From positions 3,716,001 to 3,780,000 of the forward strand of contig CALZFC010000251.1 of NCBI GenBank assembly GCA_945643635.1: 64,000 bases of DNA, read 5' to 3'. Position 1 is the stretch's first letter. The number at the start of each line of letters is the position of its first letter. A program made the translations under genes and the position numbers. A model generated the notes under the pieces. The model saw only the letters and a list, made by a program, of their open reading frames with translations, had not been told where the DNA came from and made no database searches. Positions 1-10,268 of this stretch are shown here, in pieces. Origin of the DNA: Allodiplogaster sudhausi. Its lineage: Eukaryota; Nematoda; Chromadorea; Rhabditida; Diplogasteridae.

Positions 1-90
1 GAGAAATGCCACAGGCCGTCTACCCTCTGTAACAAGCAATTTCAGATTTGAAAATAAGCAAAAAGGGCGGCAACAACAAAGAACTAACCT

Positions 91-130
91 TGATTTCACT
101 GCTTTTCGGGGATCAGAAGGGATCTTTTCT
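91..130 (-). repeat. Left arm of inverted repeat flanking the LTR element
   Basis: About 38 bases here are the near-perfect reverse complement of 2884-2925; the shared motif includes ATCCCTTCTGAT. A third copy sits at about 51903-51945. Without the retrotransposon between them the two arms would lie about 180 bases apart, so the retroelement probably landed inside a small hairpin or TIR repeat. Confidence 0.55.
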
Positions 131-235
131 CTCTATTTTTCGGTTTGTCGACGAATTCTTTGTGCAATTGTTAGTATCCCTAATTCTATACGAGTTCTTG
201 TTACAGATGGTAGTGTGTCTCGGTTTATAGGTATG

Positions 236-764
236 TGTTGTGTTATTAGCATACGCTATACACAGTTTATAATATATGAGGCTACTTCTCTCTCTCTTAT
301 TATCCAGTAGCCTCCCTCGCCTCTCACTCGTTAATTGGCCACGCCCACTATGTATGGCCATGTTGTTATAAATACGCCCGATGTAGGGTGCGGCATTTGT
401 CGACCTCGCTATCCATTGTCGCCAACAACGTTCTACAGTTCAGCTAATAAAGCTTCTACATCTTCTCCGGCGTTTTCGCAGTCTGCAAGAAGGTCTTCCC
501 CGGTTGAACGCGAGTGCGTGACCGAAGGCTTCACAGTGTTTGATCTGTGAAGTGGTTGGCGCTTGTGCGCAACCTGGTCGACGCTTGTGCATGATCTCTG
601 GCAAGGGCCACCGGAAGGTGCTCTATTACCCGACGCGTGTGCGTAGGCATTAGAGGTAACCAGGCTGAAGCCTTGAAGGCAGACTGTATCCCTACACACG
701 GTAGGAAGAGGTTTGTTCGACGGTGACACATAATCGAAAGATATTGTTAACCCAAGGACTAACA
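236..764 (+). repeat. 5' long terminal repeat
   Basis: Begins TGTTGTG and ends CTAACA, an imperfect terminal inversion. A TATAAATA box-like site lies at about 366-373. It is directly followed by AT and then TGGCGATCAGG, which fits a tRNA primer binding site. The only other copy in the window is the 27-base tip at 2778-2804. Confidence 0.7.
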
Positions 765-2804
765 ATTGGCGATCAGGATTCGAAAGAATTCGCGCATAGC
801 CTTTGTTGAAGTACTGAATTGTAAGGCGTACAGCGCATTTTCAGTGAATTGTAGAACCATCTGGAAGTTGCATTGTAAGTCGCGCAGCGCAAATCAGTTT
901 CAGAATGGGTGACAGCAACTTCGAAGAGCTGCTCAAGGTGCTCAACCGACAGCAAGAGCAGAGTGCTGCTCTGTTGCTAAAGCAGCAAGAAGATCATGCG
1001 AAGGCCATGAATGAGATGCTGTCAGAGATGAAGAGAATGTCAGCAAGCAACGGCAATGCTCCCACGCAACGCCCAGCTGACGGTGCCAGGAGTGGCCCCT
1101 CAATCGATGCTTTGGAGAAGACGATTCAAGTATTTGAGTACGAACCCGCGGATGGATGTACATTCAACGCGTGGTATGCCAAGTACGAAGATCTCTTTGT
1201 CCAGGAAGCAGCCAATGTTCCGGAAGTGCAGAAAGTACTCATGCTCATGAGGAAAGTCAGCGTGAAGGTCGATGCGCAGTATCGAAACTCGATTGCACCG
1301 AAGAAGCCATCCGAATTCACTCTCGATGAGACTGTGGAGAGGTTGACGCGGCTATTCGGTGATTATAAGACCGATTTCGAGAAGCGACTTTTTCTGCTGA
1401 ACCTGCGAATGAGTTCGTCGGGAGTCACTGACTTCCGAGCTCTCTCCTCGGTGGTGAACAAGGCAGTCGAGGAGGCCAAGATGGCAGAACTGACCAATGA
1501 TCAGCTGAAGACCATGTTTTTCATGGCAGCAATTGATCTGCAAAGGCATGCGGACACAAGGTTCCATCTGCTCTCGCAGTTGAAGCGGAACGAGTCAATG
1601 TCAATGGACGAGTTGGTGCAGGAATGCGATAAGATCGCAGTGATTCGCAACGAGTCAAGTGCAGTGCAATCGCAGGGCAAAGATGCAACAACAGTGCATT
1701 TTGTGTCGAGGCAGCAAAGAAACCACAGCGAGAAGACGGTGAAAGGCAGTACGAAGCCTTCATTTTCGCATGGTGGCGTGCAAAGGCCGAGATATTGCAA
1801 GACCAGATCAGACGACCGATCTGAAGGCACGAGTTGCGATGAAGAGCAGGAGGAATGCCATCGGTGCGGAGGAAGGCACAACGATGAGGACTGCTTCTTC
1901 AAAGACAAGGAATGCTATACGTGCGGAAAGAAAGGTCATCCATCAAGGAATTGCCGGAGCAAGCAGAAGAACATGGACTCGGACGGCAGGATGGATGGTG
2001 GTCCGGGTGGTAAGAGAAGACCCCGGAAGCACGTAAGGATGGTGAGGAGCCAGAACGCCGAGTCGCATGATGGCGCGAAGAACTCGAACAAGTTCGTGAT
2101 CAGGGCACACATCCAAGGCACGGAGATGACACTGCAAGTGGACACGCAGTCGGACATCAGCATGATCACACGGACGAGTTGGGAGCAGCTTGGAAGGCCC
2201 AGACTGACGAAGGCTGACTGTGACGCAAGGTGCGCAGTCGGTGAGTCGCTCAAACTGGAAGGAATGTTTGAGTGCTCGGTGGATTACGGTGGCATGTGTG
2301 AGAAGGTACTCATCTACGTGTCAAAGGATTACTGTTCTCCAACAGTCAATGTTCTGGATGTGGACTTCATTGAGAAGCTTGACTTGCTCAGCTTTGGAAC
2401 TGCTGACATGTGCCCCAATCGGAAGTCGACCAGTCAGGAACAGACGGCTGGATCGCAACTAACGACTTTGAATACGGAAGAGTCGTTCGGAGAAGTCGCG
2501 GTGGACTCCGCGCAGTGCCTGAGAGTATTGGCTTCAGCAGCTGATTCGGAGTCGAAGAGGGATCCCTTCGATTGCCAGGCGAATGACAAGCAAGAGTCTT
2601 GGTCAGAAGAAGATAAGAGGTGCTCGGTTCAGCACCGACACAAGGACAAGAACTTCAACAAGGATGTTTGCGAACTCGAAATGCTCTCCAGAAAGCGTTC
2701 ATGCTTTAAGAATTGCGAGAAGGTTCATTTCGAGTCTCGACAAGGCAAGCAGTTGGAAGGTGAAGTCTCGGCAACAACCATATTGTTAACCCAAGGACAT
2801 AACA
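236..2804 (+). mobile_element. Ty3/Gypsy-like LTR retrotransposon, internally deleted
   Basis: The element is framed by the 5-bp target duplication GTATG (231-235 and 2805-2809). It starts with a 5' LTR (236-764), followed two bases later by a TGG-starting primer-binding-site-like sequence (767 on), then gag-protease. The last 27 bases (about 2778-2804) repeat the end of the 5' LTR (TTGTTAACCCAAGGAC then TAACA). Reverse transcriptase, RNase H, integrase and almost all of the 3' LTR are missing, so one deletion joined protease to the 3' LTR tip. It is non-autonomous. The exact LTR start rests on the matching GTATG and the TGTT...AACA ends. Confidence 0.8.
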
Positions 2805-2878
2805 GTATGTATTCATTTGGAATGAGCTATCCGGGCCGGAAGCTAAACAGGCGGGAGTCTTACACGAAGCTGTGCTAA
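905..2878 (+). CDS. Gag-protease polyprotein of a Ty3/Gypsy-like retrotransposon
   Basis: A 657-codon open frame. Residues 1-80 are polar and coiled-coil-like; about 80-270 are a Gag-type capsid region. Two zinc knuckles follow at about 318-350 (first CX2CX3HX4C, second the canonical CX2CX4HX4C). A retropepsin-like domain starts near residue 400 with VDTQSDISMI at about 412; the usual catalytic motif is D-T/S-G, so the glycine is replaced by Gln and the protease may be inactive. The last roughly 33 codons read through the 3' LTR tip and into flanking DNA, so the C-terminus is not original. The arrangement resembles nematode K02A2.6-type Gypsy elements. No pol follows. Confidence 0.85.
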   Translation: MGDSNFEELLKVLNRQQEQSAALLLKQQEDHAKAMNEMLSEMKRMSASNGNAPTQRPADGARSGPSIDALEKTIQVFEYEPADGCTFNAWYAKYEDLFVQEAANVPEVQKVLMLMRKVSVKVDAQYRNSIAPKKPSEFTLDETVERLTRLFGDYKTDFEKRLFLLNLRMSSSGVTDFRALSSVVNKAVEEAKMAELTNDQLKTMFFMAAIDLQRHADTRFHLLSQLKRNESMSMDELVQECDKIAVIRNESSAVQSQGKDATTVHFVSRQQRNHSEKTVKGSTKPSFSHGGVQRPRYCKTRSDDRSEGTSCDEEQEECHRCGGRHNDEDCFFKDKECYTCGKKGHPSRNCRSKQKNMDSDGRMDGGPGGKRRPRKHVRMVRSQNAESHDGAKNSNKFVIRAHIQGTEMTLQVDTQSDISMITRTSWEQLGRPRLTKADCDARCAVGESLKLEGMFECSVDYGGMCEKVLIYVSKDYCSPTVNVLDVDFIEKLDLLSFGTADMCPNRKSTSQEQTAGSQLTTLNTEESFGEVAVDSAQCLRVLASAADSESKRDPFDCQANDKQESWSEEDKRCSVQHRHKDKNFNKDVCELEMLSRKRSCFKNCEKVHFESRQGKQLEGEVSATTILLTQGHNSMYSFGMSYPGRKLNRRESYTKLC

Positions 2879-2883
2879 CAAAA

Positions 2884-2925
2884 GAATCCCTTCTGATACC
2901 CCGAAAAAAAGTGGAAGCAAGGGTT
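2884..2925 (+). repeat. Right arm of inverted repeat flanking the LTR element
   Basis: Reverse complement of 91-130, with a further copy near 51903-51945. The rest of 2926-3350 shows no coding signal or recognisable element. Confidence 0.5.
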
Positions 2926-3352
2926 TCTATGCATTTATTAGAGCACGAAAAGACTATTATGCAAATTAGTACTATGAAAATGTATGCAAATTAAAGTTTT
3001 GCAAATTACCAGGGATACATACCAGAGAACATATTGCACAAGTCGAGAAGTTAGAAACCTAATCGTCATTCAAGTGAAAAATTTCGAGGGGCCGGTATCT
3101 CGGCCCCAAGGGTGGTAGAGACCTTGTATTTTATCGACTTTCGCGCCGTGAAAATAGAGATCTAGAACGGAACTTCGGGCTTGCGGAGCCAAAGATTAGA
3201 AACCCATGGAAAAGCTTATATTTGGTAAACTAGAGAAATTCAGTACAAACTGCCCAAATAGAGTTAATTGCTCGCTGCGCTCCCACTGAAGCCAATTTGG
3301 AGTGATTAGTTGACACAGCGTTCTCCTATATATCCTCTCCAGTTTTGCTGAC

Positions 3353-3794
3353 CGCGTGGTAAAGAAGATATCCGGAAGAGCATGTGACAACGCAATTTTC
3401 GCCGTCATCCGCGGCAATAATAACGTTAGCGGCGATCTCGGGGCCGCCATAGCAGTCCGCGCAAGTAGAGCACTTCTCTTTGCAAGAACCACTTGAATAT
3501 AAATCGATGCTCTGACGATTCTCGGCTTAGAGTGAATATATATATCCCGCGACTGTAACGGCTCCTTAAATAACAAATATTTTTCATTATTGCAATTCGA
3601 CTTGCAATTAGCATTACTTTTGCAATTTTTTTAACACAAAAAAGGCTTTCTGATGCCATTTGTATTAAAAAAAAAACTGGGCTTGCCTATTCAATTTGTA
3701 TTTATAAAATAACCGGCTAAGCAGCGAGATTTGTTTTCATATCTGTGGAGAAATAAGAGAACATCGCAATCAACGAGACCTTCATTGCAATCAT
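3353..3794 (-). pseudogene. egas-like remnant F, exons 1-2 (inverted)
   Basis: On the minus strand, 3794-3722 encodes a signal-peptide exon (MKVSLIAMFSYFSTDMK after a short MIIA-like lead). A second exon ending at 3353 encodes the Cys-rich module (C-S-T-C-A-D-C-Y-G-G, then ITC/VTCSSGYLLY) seen in the other copies. The exon-1 donor is CT instead of GT, the first Cys codon of exon 2 is lost, and a TAA lies in frame just upstream of it. The corresponding 3' exons lie on the plus strand at 5050-5465, so the locus is rearranged and dead. Confidence 0.7.
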
Positions 3795-3799
3795 CATAT

Positions 3800-4260
3800 G
3801 GTTGTCCACGCAACCAACTCAAAAGAACTTCTTTGTCCAAGTTATCAAAACAAATGGATTTTCCTGATTTTTTAAAAAAAAATTTTTAAATCAAATTCAT
3901 TGATAGCGAGCAAATTAGTTTTTTGGACATGGGCAATTTGGACATTTTGTACAGTATTCACCTGGTTTACTATTTAGTCAATTCAATTCTTCAATTCAAT
4001 TTATTACGGTATTGCAAAAGAATGAAAAAGGGCTTGGTAAGTCGTCACAAAGGGTAATGTTTTGCTCCGTGGAAACTAAGTAAGTTGCATTCTACATCTC
4101 TATGTTAACGGTCATCGCGCTGACCATGAGCCGAACAAAAGAAGATTACATCTCAATAACCCCTGGGGGCCGAAATACACCACTCCTTCCTATGTTTACA
4201 TTTTCGTATTAACATATGCCTCTTTGCAACGTCGAAATATCAGAGGATACCAGTGCCTTT
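3800..4260. other. Flank of remnant F, no gene seen
   Basis: The first about 110 bases resemble the sequence upstream of the other inverted exon-1 copy (16345-16450), so they are duplicated 5' flank. The rest shows no coding signal. Confidence 0.4.
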
Positions 4261-4327
4261 GAGGTGCTTCGGTTTACAACTAGATATTTCAATTTCAGAA
4301 ATATCTGGTTGTAAACTGAAGCACCTC
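4261..4327. repeat. Hairpin, 30-bp arms
   Basis: The left arm 4261-4290 and right arm 4298-4327 are inverted copies with about 28 of 30 matching, separated by a 7-base loop. It sits exactly at the start of an R1 repeat copy and may be its end structure or a tiny MITE. Confidence 0.7.
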
Positions 4328-4815
4328 ATATAAATGGCCCACAGTTGAGAGTTACGCAAAGAGTATAGAAATTCGGCTCTGCTGTAATGTTAAAGTGTAA
4401 GAAAAGGAGGAAGTAATAAAGACAAAAGAAGCTTGTTCCAGGAAGGCTCGTTCGTTCTACGAAAGCGCAACGGAACAATGGGATCTTTTCTAGTAATTCC
4501 AAAGTCTTTCCGAGCAGAAGATTTTTCACAGTATTTCACTTTGGTGTCTTATTTTTTTGACATCTCATTCACTAGTGCTGACTTTCTTGCTTCTATGGAG
4601 ATCTACGTATGTATGGCCTCAGCTTGGCCCATGGGGGAAGAAGGTAAGACGAAAATGGAATACCAATGCTCTGAGCTTTTCGCAGCGGCGGCCGCGCCTC
4701 GCTTTCAGCCTCCTACCCCCATGTGCTCTCTTCTCTCTCTCAACTCTCTCTCTCCCACCCTCTCTCTCTCTCTCTCTCTCTTTCTTTCTCTCTCTCTCTC
4801 TCTCTCTTTCAGTTT
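4321..4815 (+). repeat. Dispersed repeat R1, copy 1, with CT tract
   Basis: This roughly 450-bp unit recurs in both orientations at about 6945-7310 (-), 16485-16800 (+), 29130-29600 (-), 47515-47945 (+), 51005-51265 (-) and 51965-52290 (+). Shared blocks include CTTCTATGGAGAT and GAAGAAGGTAAGACGAAAAT. A CT microsatellite at 4755-4810 forms its right part. No coding capacity is recognisable; it is probably a non-autonomous transposon or SINE-like family. Confidence 0.65.
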
Positions 4816-5049
4816 GGTCTAGTGGTACCCGTACACCGAACAACTACAAGACCAAACTCTTTTACATCAGTCGATAGAAACAGCAAAGAAGTGCAAGATC
4901 CTCTCTTCCGGTGGACTTTGGAGTTGCTATAAACGATCGAGAGCTGCTCCGAATATGATAGTCCGTCTCACATTATGGCGATGCTGTACATGGAAGACTC
5001 GATTCGGACACGTTTCTTCTCTCCCATCTGCGATAATCGTATTCCGTTC

Positions 5050-5465
5050 TTCCTGTCTCGCGGGCACCTTCGAGGCCGTCTCCTTCCCGACGAAATTCAG
5101 CTAACCAAGGGTAAGGGAGAGCTCTATTTTATGGTTGGGAATGTAGAAAAACTCTTTGTTACTTTGAATTGCTTTACGAGTACATTTACAAAGTCTGGTT
5201 ACTGTCTTTTTATATTTTTGTAGAAGCTGCGGGAATGCTCGAATTCAAGAACTAATGGAGCAGGCGATGCACGAAATTTTTTTTTTAATTTGCCAATCAA
5301 CAAATTACAAAGAAAGATATCTCCTCAAAACTTGACGTTAATTAGAAAGAGAGAAAGAGGCGTGCTAATTTCTCCATCACAACTGTTGTTTGCTTTAAGA
5401 GTGAAGTCATAATCTTTTTCGACAGCCCCGTGGCGCGAATCGAAGTGGAGCACTTGAAGATTACT
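5050..5465 (+). pseudogene. egas-like remnant F, exons 14-16
   Basis: Three decayed exons match gene C: about 5060-5108 (end of the second Cys-rich ASC exon, stop TAA at the position of a Leu codon), about 5224-5280 (the N-glycosylation-rich exon, frameshifted) and 5398-5464 (EVIIFFDSPVARIEVEHLKIT, with the conserved ATTACT/GTAAT donor). The last one is intact. No membrane-segment exon follows before 6.1 kb. This is the 3' part of the same dead locus as 3353-3794. Confidence 0.75.
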
Positions 5466-5474
5466 GTAATCCAA

Positions 5475-6100
5475 ACGGATTAAGCATATACATTTTCTAA
5501 ATTATATATGAAATGAAGAAAAAGTCTACCAAAGTGGAGTGATAAGAAGGGTGAAACGAGAGTGAGAGATTCAGAACTGACACTCTCATTCATGAATAGT
5601 ACGATTCTGAGACCTCTGCGCAATTGCTCGAGAAAATTCTCAACTCGCAGAGACGGCGTCATTGTAGTTATCTTGTTAAAAGGCAAAGCCATGCTATTAA
5701 TTGATATCTGGCGAATGTCTCTTCCATAAATTTATATCCTTCAGACAAGTTGTTTATAGCTCCAAATTAATAGCCTAGGTTAGAATATTTTTAAGTTCTC
5801 TTTTTTTTGTACAACAATCAGACGAAAGTTTCTGATTGTTGTACATACATAGAACATTTTTCAACAACGCATAAAACTACTCTTCCACCAAAATGAGATT
5901 CTTATTTCCCAGTCTCCAATAATATTTTTTTTGGATCTTCTTGGATCTATTCGCGGTTCTGCGACTTCTCCTCGCTATGCACTCAGTGGCCATGAAAAGA
6001 GCAAAAAAGAGAAAGCGATAAGGAGAGACAGGAAGCGCGAAATACAATTATCGCAGCACAACAATTATATCGACAAACATAAAATTAGCAATAGCATCTT
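5475..6100. other. Gene-free stretch with small hairpin
   Basis: No coding signal. A hairpin with perfect 15-bp arms (TGTACAACAATCAGA) lies at 5808-5845. It follows a T-run, but in a eukaryote this is not a terminator; it may be a tiny MITE. Confidence 0.5.
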
Positions 6101-6104
6101 TCAA

Positions 6105-6500
6105 TCATGAAGTGATTGAAGCAGAAGCGCTTGCTGCGCAGAGAATGAACGAGAAGGGCTGGCGGAATGCTCGCAAGGCGCGACGCTGTCGCAGTTGAAG
6201 CAGACTTGGACAGGGGGTGTCGAAGTGGCCTGACCCATGCGAGGCACATCCGATCATGGGCTGGAAACATGGGGGGCAGTTAGCCGCGCTGTCCATCCTG
6301 AGAATCGACTCGCGTTGGAAGACGGCGAAGTCGATCCCGTGACTCATCAGGTATGCTGTGAAAAGCCGCATGAGGGACTTGAAGGGGCGGACGAAGAAGA
6401 GGCCGCATGGTTGTATTGGTCTCTCCACCGGGGCACAAACATGGAAGGCAGCGTAGTCATTGAACGCCGACCGTAAGTCGACAATCAGGTAGGTGTGGGA
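6105..6500 (-). pseudogene. Possible beta-1,4-galactosyltransferase-like fragment
   Basis: The minus-strand frame contains FVRPFKSLMRLFTAYLMSHGIDFAVFQ, which resembles the region after the V-P-[FY]-R-x-R motif of GT7 enzymes (IPFRxRxxHL...LxYxIxVxxQ). The expected VP-x-RDQYNH stretch is readable just upstream but in another frame. The following FNRaxLxNVG motif is not visible. It is at best a short frameshifted piece; a chance reading frame is a real alternative. Confidence 0.25.
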
Positions 6501-6847
6501 GGGGGCGCGGTGGGAGAGAAAACGCATGTCCGAATCCAGTCTTCCATATGCTGATTTGTCCTAATGTGAGACGACGACCAGCCGCGGACTATCAGATTCG
6601 GAGCAGTTCGCGATTGTTTATAGCAACTCCAAAGTCCGCCGAAAGAGAAGATCTCTCACTTCTTTGCTGCTTCTATGGAGATCTATGGCGGAGGCTAGAC
6701 TGCCAAGTTAAAAGAGTTTGGACGGGTGGTGGTTTGGTGGTCCAAAGCTCTCACCGATTCTTCTAGATACAATGGCGGCGCCTCAAACATGACTCTACAA
6801 ACCAGAAAATTTTACAACTTTTGCATCTTTTATTCATTAAAAACATA

Positions 6848-6870
6848 GAAAGAGACAGAGAGAGAGAGTT

Positions 6871-6913
<43 letters not shown>

Positions 6914-7310
6914 AGAGAGAGGGAGAGAGAGAGCACCGGGGGGTTTTGTTCTGAAAGCGAGGCACGGCAGCAGCGGAGAAAAGCTCAGAGCATTTGCATT
7001 CAACTTTCGTCTTACCTTCTTCCCACATGAGCCAAGCTCTCCATAGAAGCAAGAAGGTGAGCACGACAATAGTGAGAGAGATGTCAAAAAATAGAGAGGC
7101 CAAAGAAAAACACTGAGAGATCTTCGGAAAGACTTTGGAATTACTACAAACGATTCCATTGTTCCGTTACGCTTTCCCAGTACGAGCTAGCCTCCCTAGA
7201 ACAAGCTTCTTTTGTCTTTCCGCCTTAAACCTTTTCTTACACTTTCGCATCAGCAGAAGCGAATTTCTACACTCTTTGTGTAACTCTCAATAGTGGGCCA
7301 TTACATATAT
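6848..7310 (-). repeat. Repeat R1, copy 2, with GA tract
   Basis: Reverse-orientation copy of the 4321-4815 unit: the GA microsatellite (6856-6933) comes first, then the reverse complement of the R1 body to about 7310. The microsatellite occupies the same position relative to the body as in copy 1, so it belongs to the unit. Confidence 0.65.
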
Positions 7311-7606
7311 CTCAAAACCATACGGTATTCAGCTAATGTAGGTGAATTTGATTTAAAATAAATATCAATATTATTAACGTCCATGTTGTATTGATAACAG
7401 TGCTTCAAACTAACTGTTTGCTTGTGATAATTTGAAGTTGCTAACATTATGAGGCCTATGTTATCACGAAAATCTTAACGTATAGCGGCCCCCAGGGGCC
7501 GTGGAGACCTAATATTAATTTTGTCTTCTTTTTGTTCACCTCTGCTCGATGCCACATGAACATAGAGATGGAGATTACAACTTATTAGGGTCCGCCGAGC
7601 AAAATG

Positions 7607-9322
7607 TTAAGACAGCATGTCTGTAACCTTTGAGCACGACCTGCACTGGGGAATTTTTTTCGATTTCGCTTATGAAAATTGGCTCGCCTATGCAACTCGA
7701 CGTCCTCTACAACATACCGTACATTTTAATTTTTTTCAGAAAAATTCCGCTCGGGAAACAGTACAGTACCCTTCAAAATATGATGAACCATAACTCGGCT
7801 AATTTTTCGAATTTGACGAAATAAAAGATACCGTTCGATAGCCCGTTGGACGCTCTTCAAATTGATCATGCGTAAAATTTTCTAAAAAAATCCATTTTCG
7901 ACCCAAAACACGGCCCTGAACATTTTTTGACCACTTTTTGGCAAATTTTTGTTCATTTTTGGAAAGAGTACCCTGCAGTTTTTTGATATGTTGTAGCGCG
8001 TGAAATTTGCAACAAGAATTCGTTTCAGTCAATAACATAGCGGTAGGCACACCTTGCGAAAAATGCGCGCGAGTCGGTCAAAATGGCGCATTTTCGGTCG
8101 CCGAGACACAGTGCAAGCGCATTCATCGATCCATAACTGCGGTCAATATCAATATTATAGAATCGTAAGTATATCATCTTAGAGCTCTCACGGAGATCTT
8201 CAAATGTTACAAACATACTTTTATTGAAAAGTTTGGATTTATATGGTCAATTTCGTTCTGTATGATAAGAAGGCCTAAAAAACTACTTCAGAAACATTTC
8301 CACATGCCGAAACATACATCATAAGAAAGAGGATGAAATTTGGTACAAGATGAACCCCTTTAAATGAAATACTATCCTTTGTTATAAGCCAAAAGAGTAG
8401 GATAACAAGGCCTTATGGTAAAAGGTGTAGAAAAAAAGGATTGGAATATTCTAATTCGAATAAACTAAACTATGAATACTTGGGCGAAATGACAGTGACG
8501 CTACTGGCCCTACTCTTATGGCTTTTAACAAAAGATTGTACGCATGGAATTTGATTTAAAGGGGTTCACCTTGTACCAAATTTCATCCTCTTTCTTTTGA
8601 TGTATGTTTGGGCATGTGGAAATGTTTCTGAAGTAGTTTTTTAAGCCTTCTTATCATACAAAACGAAATTTCCCATATAAATCCAAACTTTTCAATAAAA
8701 GTTAGTATGTAACATTTGAAGATCTCCATGAGAGCTCTAAGATGATATACATACGATTTTGAAAGATTAAGATTGAGCGTAGTTATGGACCAATGAATGC
8801 GCTTGCACTGTGTCTCGGCGACCGAAAATGCGCCATTTTGACCGACTCGCGCGCATTTTTCGCAAGGTGTGCCTACCGCTATGTTATTGACTTAAACGAA
8901 TTCTTGTAGCAAATTTCACGCGCTACAACATATCAAAAAACTGCAGGGTACTCTTTCCAAAAATGAACAAAAATTTGCCAAAAAGTAGTCAAAAAAATGT
9001 TCAGGGCCGTGCTTTGGGTCGAAATCGATTTTTAAGAAAATTTTACGTATGATTAATTTGAAGAGCGTCCAAAGGGCTATCGAACGTTATCTTTGATTTC
9101 GTCAAATTCGGAAAATTAGCCGAGTTATGGTTCATCATATTTTGAAGGGTACTGTACTGTTTCCCGAACGTAATTTTTCTGAAAAAAATAAAAATGTACG
9201 GTATGTTGTAGAGGACGTCGAGTTGTTTAGGTGAGCCAATTTTCATAAGCGAAATCGGAAAAAATTCCCCAGTGCAGCACCCAATAATGCCGTGCTCGAG
9301 TCTTACGGAGAGGCTGTCTTAA
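7607..9322. mobile_element. Palindromic foldback element P1 (TTAA-flanked)
   Basis: The two halves, about 7607-8460 and 8470-9322, are reverse complements of each other with scattered mismatches, so the whole 1.7 kb is one giant inverted repeat. Ends read TTAAGACAGC...; TTAA lies at both edges (7607-7610 and 9319-9322), as for piggyBac-type insertion. Open frames inside are mirror artefacts and encode nothing recognisable. Relatives: 21136-22835, 37317-38610 and, in the core only, 11583-13600. Confidence 0.8.
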
Positions 9323-10268
9323 ATCACTCTTTTTGATGACTACATAGTATGTAGTAACCCCGGAGAACAAAGTACAAAGTGTCCAGGCCGAAAAACAAAG
9401 GTTGTTCGCTTGTTCGTAATTCAGAAAAGTGAACTTGATAGAAAATAAGTATCAAAATAGGAAAGTCGATTTTGTTTTAATAACTTGGACTGAGAAGTTC
9501 CTTTGATTTGCTTGAGTGGACATCCAGATCACGATAGCAATGAGGTTCTCGCTGATTGTGGCGATGTTCGCGTTCTTCTCCACGGACATGAAAACAATTG
9601 CCATTGGTTAGCCAAAGTTTTTATTATATTAATTGCATCGAAAAGCATTCTTTATGCCAAAAAGAACTTCCTGTCACTTACATATTTAATTCGGCTTATC
9701 GCAACTTTATTTTTCGTTTGCTATACTAGTTTGTTTTTGCTGCCTGCAACAAAAGGGTTTCCGTACTTGTTATTAAATTTTATGTTTGCTTTTAATTTAT
9801 ATACATATAAGTTTAAATTGATTAAGACATTTTTTGTACTCACTCGTTCCAAATGCGAGAACGGCCAGTTCGTCGATCAATATGAGAGTGCCCCTTGTGG
9901 TAGTTTGTGCTCGAGCTGCGCGGACTGCTATGGCGGCCCCAACATCACCGGTAACGTTATTATTGCCTCGGACGACGGCGAGACGTGCCTTATCTCATGC
10001 TCTTCCGGATATCTTCTTCATAATTTGGTCAGCAAAACAGGAGAGGATACTTAGTGGAAGTTATGTCAGCCGACTGCTGATTGGTACCCTAAAAATCCCT
10101 CTAAATAGTTGTTATTGTTTTTTCCAGTTGAAAATCTGAAAATGCTCGCTACAGATTAATGGCCGCCCACGACTTCTGTTCTACGTCCCGGGAAACGTGG
10201 CCGTCGGACTGGCGAACGCGACAAGTCCCGACGACTTCTGCGTAGGTGGCAGGAAGGTATACTCGTAT

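Larger units (their letters stand above)
4895..6650. mobile_element. TIR-bounded segment carrying gene fragments
   Basis: About 130 bases at 4895-5028 are repeated in inverted orientation at 6508-6650, for example GGACTTTGGAGTTGCTATAAAC. Between the arms lie decayed egas-like exons (5050-5465, +) and a possible glycosyltransferase-like fragment (6105-6500, -). This could be a transposon that captured gene pieces. It could also be two R1-type fragments that happen to face each other. No transposase or clear target duplication was seen. Confidence 0.45.

Noticed and set aside
1501..1908. Minus-strand open frame inside gag
   Set aside because: Antisense shadow of a strongly supported coding frame.
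5808..5845. Intrinsic terminator (hairpin next to T-run)
   Set aside because: Eukaryotic context and no gene ending there; T-run is on the wrong side for either strand to be meaningful.
7630..9246. Repeated small open frames with the same protein on both strands
   Set aside because: Mirror reading of the P1 palindrome; the same applies to 21741-22825 and 37745-38725.
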